Below are positions 61,124-64,000 of a stretch of DNA of 64,000 nt, in pieces. Made by a program: the position numbers and the translations under genes. Each line of letters starts with the position of its first letter. Within the stretch, counting starts at the first letter, position 1. The DNA is taken from positions 9,661-73,660 of the forward strand of contig DDWO01000021.1 in the NCBI GenBank assembly GCA_002345705.1, read 5' to 3'. Under the pieces are notes generated by a model. It saw nothing but the letters and a program-made list of their open reading frames with translations. It was not told where the DNA came from and did no database searches. The stretch comes from Acholeplasmataceae bacterium UBA2284 (lineage in GTDB: Bacteria; Bacillota_I; Bacilli_A; Acholeplasmatales; Acholeplasmataceae).

Positions 61124-61437
61124 TAAACTTTGTTTTTCGTATAAATTATTTCTCTTTTCATTCTATTGTCAATAATGTTTAATTTTCACAAAATTTTCAT
61201 CATCTCTTTTATGTCTTGAATGTGGGTAACTTAGTCACAATTTTGGGGATTTGTGGATAACTGGGGAAAATGTAAGAATGGCTTAATAAACACGTAAGAA
61301 TTAGACAGTTTCCCACGATGTTCCCACATACCCACAACACCTAAACAAAAGTTTCCCACAAAAACTGTTGATAACTTTTTTAATCCTTTTCCTCTAATTG
61401 TGTTATTCTATTTGTACATTATTTAAGGGGTATATCA
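61124..61437. other. Chromosomal replication origin (oriC) region upstream of dnaA
   Basis: This gap holds no gene but a cluster of DnaA-box-like 9-mers: TGTGGGTAA (61221), TGTGGATAA (61252, exact complement of TTATCCACA), TTTCCCACG (61309), GTTCCCACA (61320), ATACCCACA (61328), TTTCCCACA (61352), TGTTGATAA (61366). The last part (61375-61430) is AT-rich and could unwind. Position between rpmH and dnaA is the usual one. Confidence 0.82.
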
Positions 61438-62802
61438 ATGAACACTTACGATCTTCTATGGCAGAAGATTTTAAACGAATTGGAGACAACTTTCTCAGAG
61501 GAAACATTCTCTGAAGTCTTCGAGCCTTTAAAATCTACACACAAATATGCAAATGACCATGTTTATGTGCTTGTTCCAAACGAATTCATTAAGAGTCGAA
61601 TCAATCGACTTTATCTGACTAAGATTAATGATCTCGCACAAAAATTTAATAACGGACCAATTCGTTTCAAATTCGTGACTGAGACTGAACTCTTACCAGA
61701 AGAGACTCTAGTTAGCCCCGAAAGAAATCTTAATTTGAAATATCGTCCAGGTAATTTGAATGCTACCTATACCTTTGACAACTTTGTAGTTGGTAAAAGT
61801 AACATGTTTGCGTTCAGAATGGCTATGAAGGTTGCTGACCAACCAGGTGCTGTTGCAAATCCATTATACATCTTTGGTGATGTTGGATTAGGAAAAACTC
61901 ACTTGATGCAGGCAATCGGTAACTATATTATGGACCAAGATATTAACCAAAAAGTTCTATATGTTAAAGCTGATGGTTTTATTGAAGACTTTGCTAACCT
62001 ATTAAAAAAAGAAAAAATGGAAGATTTTAATCAGAAATATAGAGATATTGACATTTTACTAGTAGATGACATCCAAATCATGGGTGGAGCTACTAAAACT
62101 CAAATGGAATTTTTCAAACTTTTTGATTATTTATACCAACAAAACAAACAAATTGTAATCACATCGGATAAACCTGCTTCAGATTTAAAAAACATTATGA
62201 CACGCTTAACATCAAGATTTGAAGTTGGCTTAACTGTTGATATTCAAGTACCTGATTTAGAGCATCGCATTGAGATCCTAAAAAGAAAACTGCAATCTGA
62301 ATCCTCAGACATTCATGACATCCCAGCTGACGTATTAGATTTCATCGCATCCTCTTTTGTAACTAACATTAGAGAGCTTGAAGGTGCCTTAAAAAGAGTT
62401 TTATTTTATTGCTTAACTAACAACCTTGATTTAACAGTAGAAACCGTTAATGAGGCTCTAGAACCCCTATTAAAGACAAAGCGTAAGAGTGATTCATTGA
62501 ATGAAAATAATTATGATCGTATACAAAGTATAGTTAGTGATTTTTATGGAATTACCTTAGAGGATTTAATTGGTAAAAAGAGACACTCTAAGTATATACT
62601 ACCTAGACATATTGCAATGTTTATTATAAAGAGTAGATATAATATTCCTTATAAAACTATTGGAAGTTTGTTTGGAGATCGAGATCATTCAACTGTTTTA
62701 GCAGCATGTGAAAAGATTGATAATGATTTAAAACAAGATCCTAGTATGAAGATTGCAGTCGACACAATCATTAAAAAAATCGATGCATTTAGCAAAAAAT
62801 AA
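61438..62802 (+). CDS. dnaA: Chromosomal replication initiator DnaA
   Basis: AAA+ initiator that binds DnaA boxes and melts the origin. 454 residues: domain I (1-80), AAA+ domain with Walker A FGDVGLGKTHLMQAIG near 148, Walker B ILLVDDIQ, and C-terminal domain IV with the DNA-binding signature GDRDHSTVLAACEKI near residue 420. AAGGGG lies 8 bases upstream of the ATG. Confidence 0.97.
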   Translation: MNTYDLLWQKILNELETTFSEETFSEVFEPLKSTHKYANDHVYVLVPNEFIKSRINRLYLTKINDLAQKFNNGPIRFKFVTETELLPEETLVSPERNLNLKYRPGNLNATYTFDNFVVGKSNMFAFRMAMKVADQPGAVANPLYIFGDVGLGKTHLMQAIGNYIMDQDINQKVLYVKADGFIEDFANLLKKEKMEDFNQKYRDIDILLVDDIQIMGGATKTQMEFFKLFDYLYQQNKQIVITSDKPASDLKNIMTRLTSRFEVGLTVDIQVPDLEHRIEILKRKLQSESSDIHDIPADVLDFIASSFVTNIRELEGALKRVLFYCLTNNLDLTVETVNEALEPLLKTKRKSDSLNENNYDRIQSIVSDFYGITLEDLIGKKRHSKYILPRHIAMFIIKSRYNIPYKTIGSLFGDRDHSTVLAACEKIDNDLKQDPSMKIAVDTIIKKIDAFSKK

Positions 62803-62933
62803 ATGTTTATAATTTGTTGGAAATATGGTATAATTATAGCAGTATAAAGCCTTTATTGGATTTATCCACAAACCCACAATTGTAACAACAATAATTAAAG
62901 ATTTAAACTAAGAAAATAAAAGGAGCTGCCGCT
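62803..62933 (+). promoter_or_regulatory. dnaN promoter and DnaA boxes in the dnaA-dnaN gap
   Basis: TGGTATAAT (-10 62829-62834, TG-extended) followed by an exact DnaA box TTATCCACA (62862-62870) and a near match AAACCCACA. DnaA may regulate dnaN or the second origin sub-region. Confidence 0.65.
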
Positions 62934-64000
62934 ATGATTTTCAGTGTTGATCGAGATGTATTATTAACCCAATTACTTATCGTACAAAAAGGACTTCCAT
63001 CAAAAACTCCACTTCCAATTTTGTATGCTATTAAGTTCGAAGTGAATGAAGACCACATTTTATTAACGTCAAGTAATACTGATGTTGCTATACAAGTGCT
63101 AATTGATGACCACACATTAAAAATACAAGAGCCAGGTAAAGTTGCTATTCCAGGTCGTTATTTAATTGAAATTATTAGAAAAGTAACTTCTCAAAAAATA
63201 GAGTTCGCATTAATTGAAGATAAATTAATTGTTATTAAAGCAGACCGTTCTGAATTTAAATTGAGACTAATGGATGTTGAAGATTATCCAGAAATAGACT
63301 TTTTAGATTTAGATGATCCGATTGTTTTAGATAGTCAATTAATTAGAACGATTATCAAGGAAACGAATTATGCAACTGCTTCTTCTGAGAAAAGACCTAT
63401 TTTAACTGGTGTGAATTTTAAGTATTTAGACAATCATTTGTATTGTGTAGCTACCGATTCATATCGCCTTTCTCAAAAAAATGTTAAATTAAGAACACAT
63501 AGTAAAATGTTTGACATTGTAATTCCTAACAAGAGTTTAGATGAATTAAGTAAGATTCTTGATAGCTATAATGACGATGTTGAATTATTTATCAATCCAA
63601 ATAAAGTTTTATTTAAAATGAATAAAATTCTTTTCCAAACAAGACTTTTAGAGGGTACATATCCAGATACTCAAAGAATTATTCCAGTTGAGTTCCCAGT
63701 GGTTATTCCATTTAACAAGGAAGAGTTACTTGCAGCTGTAGAACGTGTCTCTTTATTATCCCCAAGAGATAGAGAAACCAATTATAACATCATCAAACTT
63801 AACCTTCGTCAAGATCAAATTGTTGAAATCAGTTCAACCAATAATGAAATTGGTGATGCAAATGAAGAAATCATTCCATCATCTGATGTAATTGGACCAA
63901 TGATTAAGATTGCATTCTCCTCAAGATATTTGGTTGACGCCTTAAAATCATTTAGTTCTTCAGAGGTATTAATTCAATTTGCTGGAGAAGTAAAACCATT
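62934..64000 (+). CDS. dnaN: DNA polymerase III beta subunit (sliding clamp), partial
   Basis: Ring clamp that tethers the polymerase. The window shows the first 355 codons, of about 375 expected; the gene runs off the right edge. It begins MIFSVDRDVLLTQLLIVQKG and shows the first two clamp domains fully (VAIPGRYLIEIIRKV; ETNYATASSEKRPILTGV; YCVATDSYRLSQK) and most of the third. AGGAG lies 8 bases before the ATG. Confidence 0.95.
   Translation, partial: MIFSVDRDVLLTQLLIVQKGLPSKTPLPILYAIKFEVNEDHILLTSSNTDVAIQVLIDDHTLKIQEPGKVAIPGRYLIEIIRKVTSQKIEFALIEDKLIVIKADRSEFKLRLMDVEDYPEIDFLDLDDPIVLDSQLIRTIIKETNYATASSEKRPILTGVNFKYLDNHLYCVATDSYRLSQKNVKLRTHSKMFDIVIPNKSLDELSKILDSYNDDVELFINPNKVLFKMNKILFQTRLLEGTYPDTQRIIPVEFPVVIPFNKEELLAAVERVSLLSPRDRETNYNIIKLNLRQDQIVEISSTNNEIGDANEEIIPSSDVIGPMIKIAFSSRYLVDALKSFSSSEVLIQFAGEVKP

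Noticed and set aside
1..64000. CRISPR arrays, insertion sequences, prophage or toxin-antitoxin modules
   Set aside because: No regularly spaced repeats, transposase, integrase or phage gene, or toxin pair was recognised anywhere in the window.

Overview
The window looks like a chromosomal segment of a wall-less, low-GC Firmicutes relative, most likely an Acholeplasma-type mollicute (Acholeplasmatales). The DNA is AT-rich. Gene order around the replication origin is the bacterial standard (jag-yidC-rnpA-rpmH facing left, dnaA-dnaN facing right). No peptidoglycan-synthesis genes are seen. TGA is a stop codon (for example at the ends of ftsH and rmuC), so the standard code applies rather than the UGA=Trp code of Mycoplasma and Spiroplasma. 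The genus is inferred from gene content only. I saw no insertion sequence, prophage or CRISPR array.

Layout. 1-2.6 kb: c-di-AMP synthesis (cdaA, partial cdaR), divergent from hflX, which sits behind a leader encoding an 11-residue peptide with a K-L-R motif. 2.6-6.5 kb: a small operon (membrane protein, NUDIX hydrolase, alpha/beta hydrolase), tRNA-Ser(CGA) just after a dihydrouridine synthase, and hslO. 6.5-16.6 kb: a glycoside operon (GH13, GH36, GH2, GH3 and a GPH sugar:cation symporter). 16.7-22.9 kb: maf, then tilS-hpt-ftsH-rqcP and lysS. 23-29.4 kb: a surface lipoprotein, an ABC transporter with fused permease, aldehyde dehydrogenase, an SDR protein and an unknown gene next to fba. 30.3-38.2 kb: pyrG behind a probable CTP-sensing attenuator, a YgjV-GNAT fusion, rpoE, a recR-ybaB-dnaX operon, mnmE and mgtC. 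38.2-41 kb: ttcA and two tandem DHH nanoRNases.

41-52.8 kb is the most distinctive region. A CUT1-type ABC importer operon (ATPase, two permeases, binding lipoprotein) ends with a 1093-residue Ig/OB-fold lipoprotein. It is followed by a separately promoted lipoprotein combining PASTA-like repeats, a lamin-tail domain and a staphylococcal-type nuclease. The importer leader holds two promoters, an operator, an inverted repeat and a 25-codon small ORF. 52.8-56.3 kb: speE, speD and asnS under a T-box. 56.2-64 kb: rmuC, a permuted-papain-like protein, jag, yidC, rnpA, rpmH, oriC, dnaA and partial dnaN.

How it works together. The glycoside operon and the ABC importer operon carry nearly identical CcpA/LacI-type operator sequences (13 of 14 bases) at nearly the same place just downstream of their -10 boxes. 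They are probably co-regulated by carbon source. The surface nuclease, the OB-fold lipoprotein and the two nanoRNases suggest scavenging of extracellular nucleic acids, but that link rests on domains and proximity only. Leader-based control is common here: a T-box (asnS), a likely reiterative-transcription attenuator (pyrG), and short-peptide leaders (hflX, importer).
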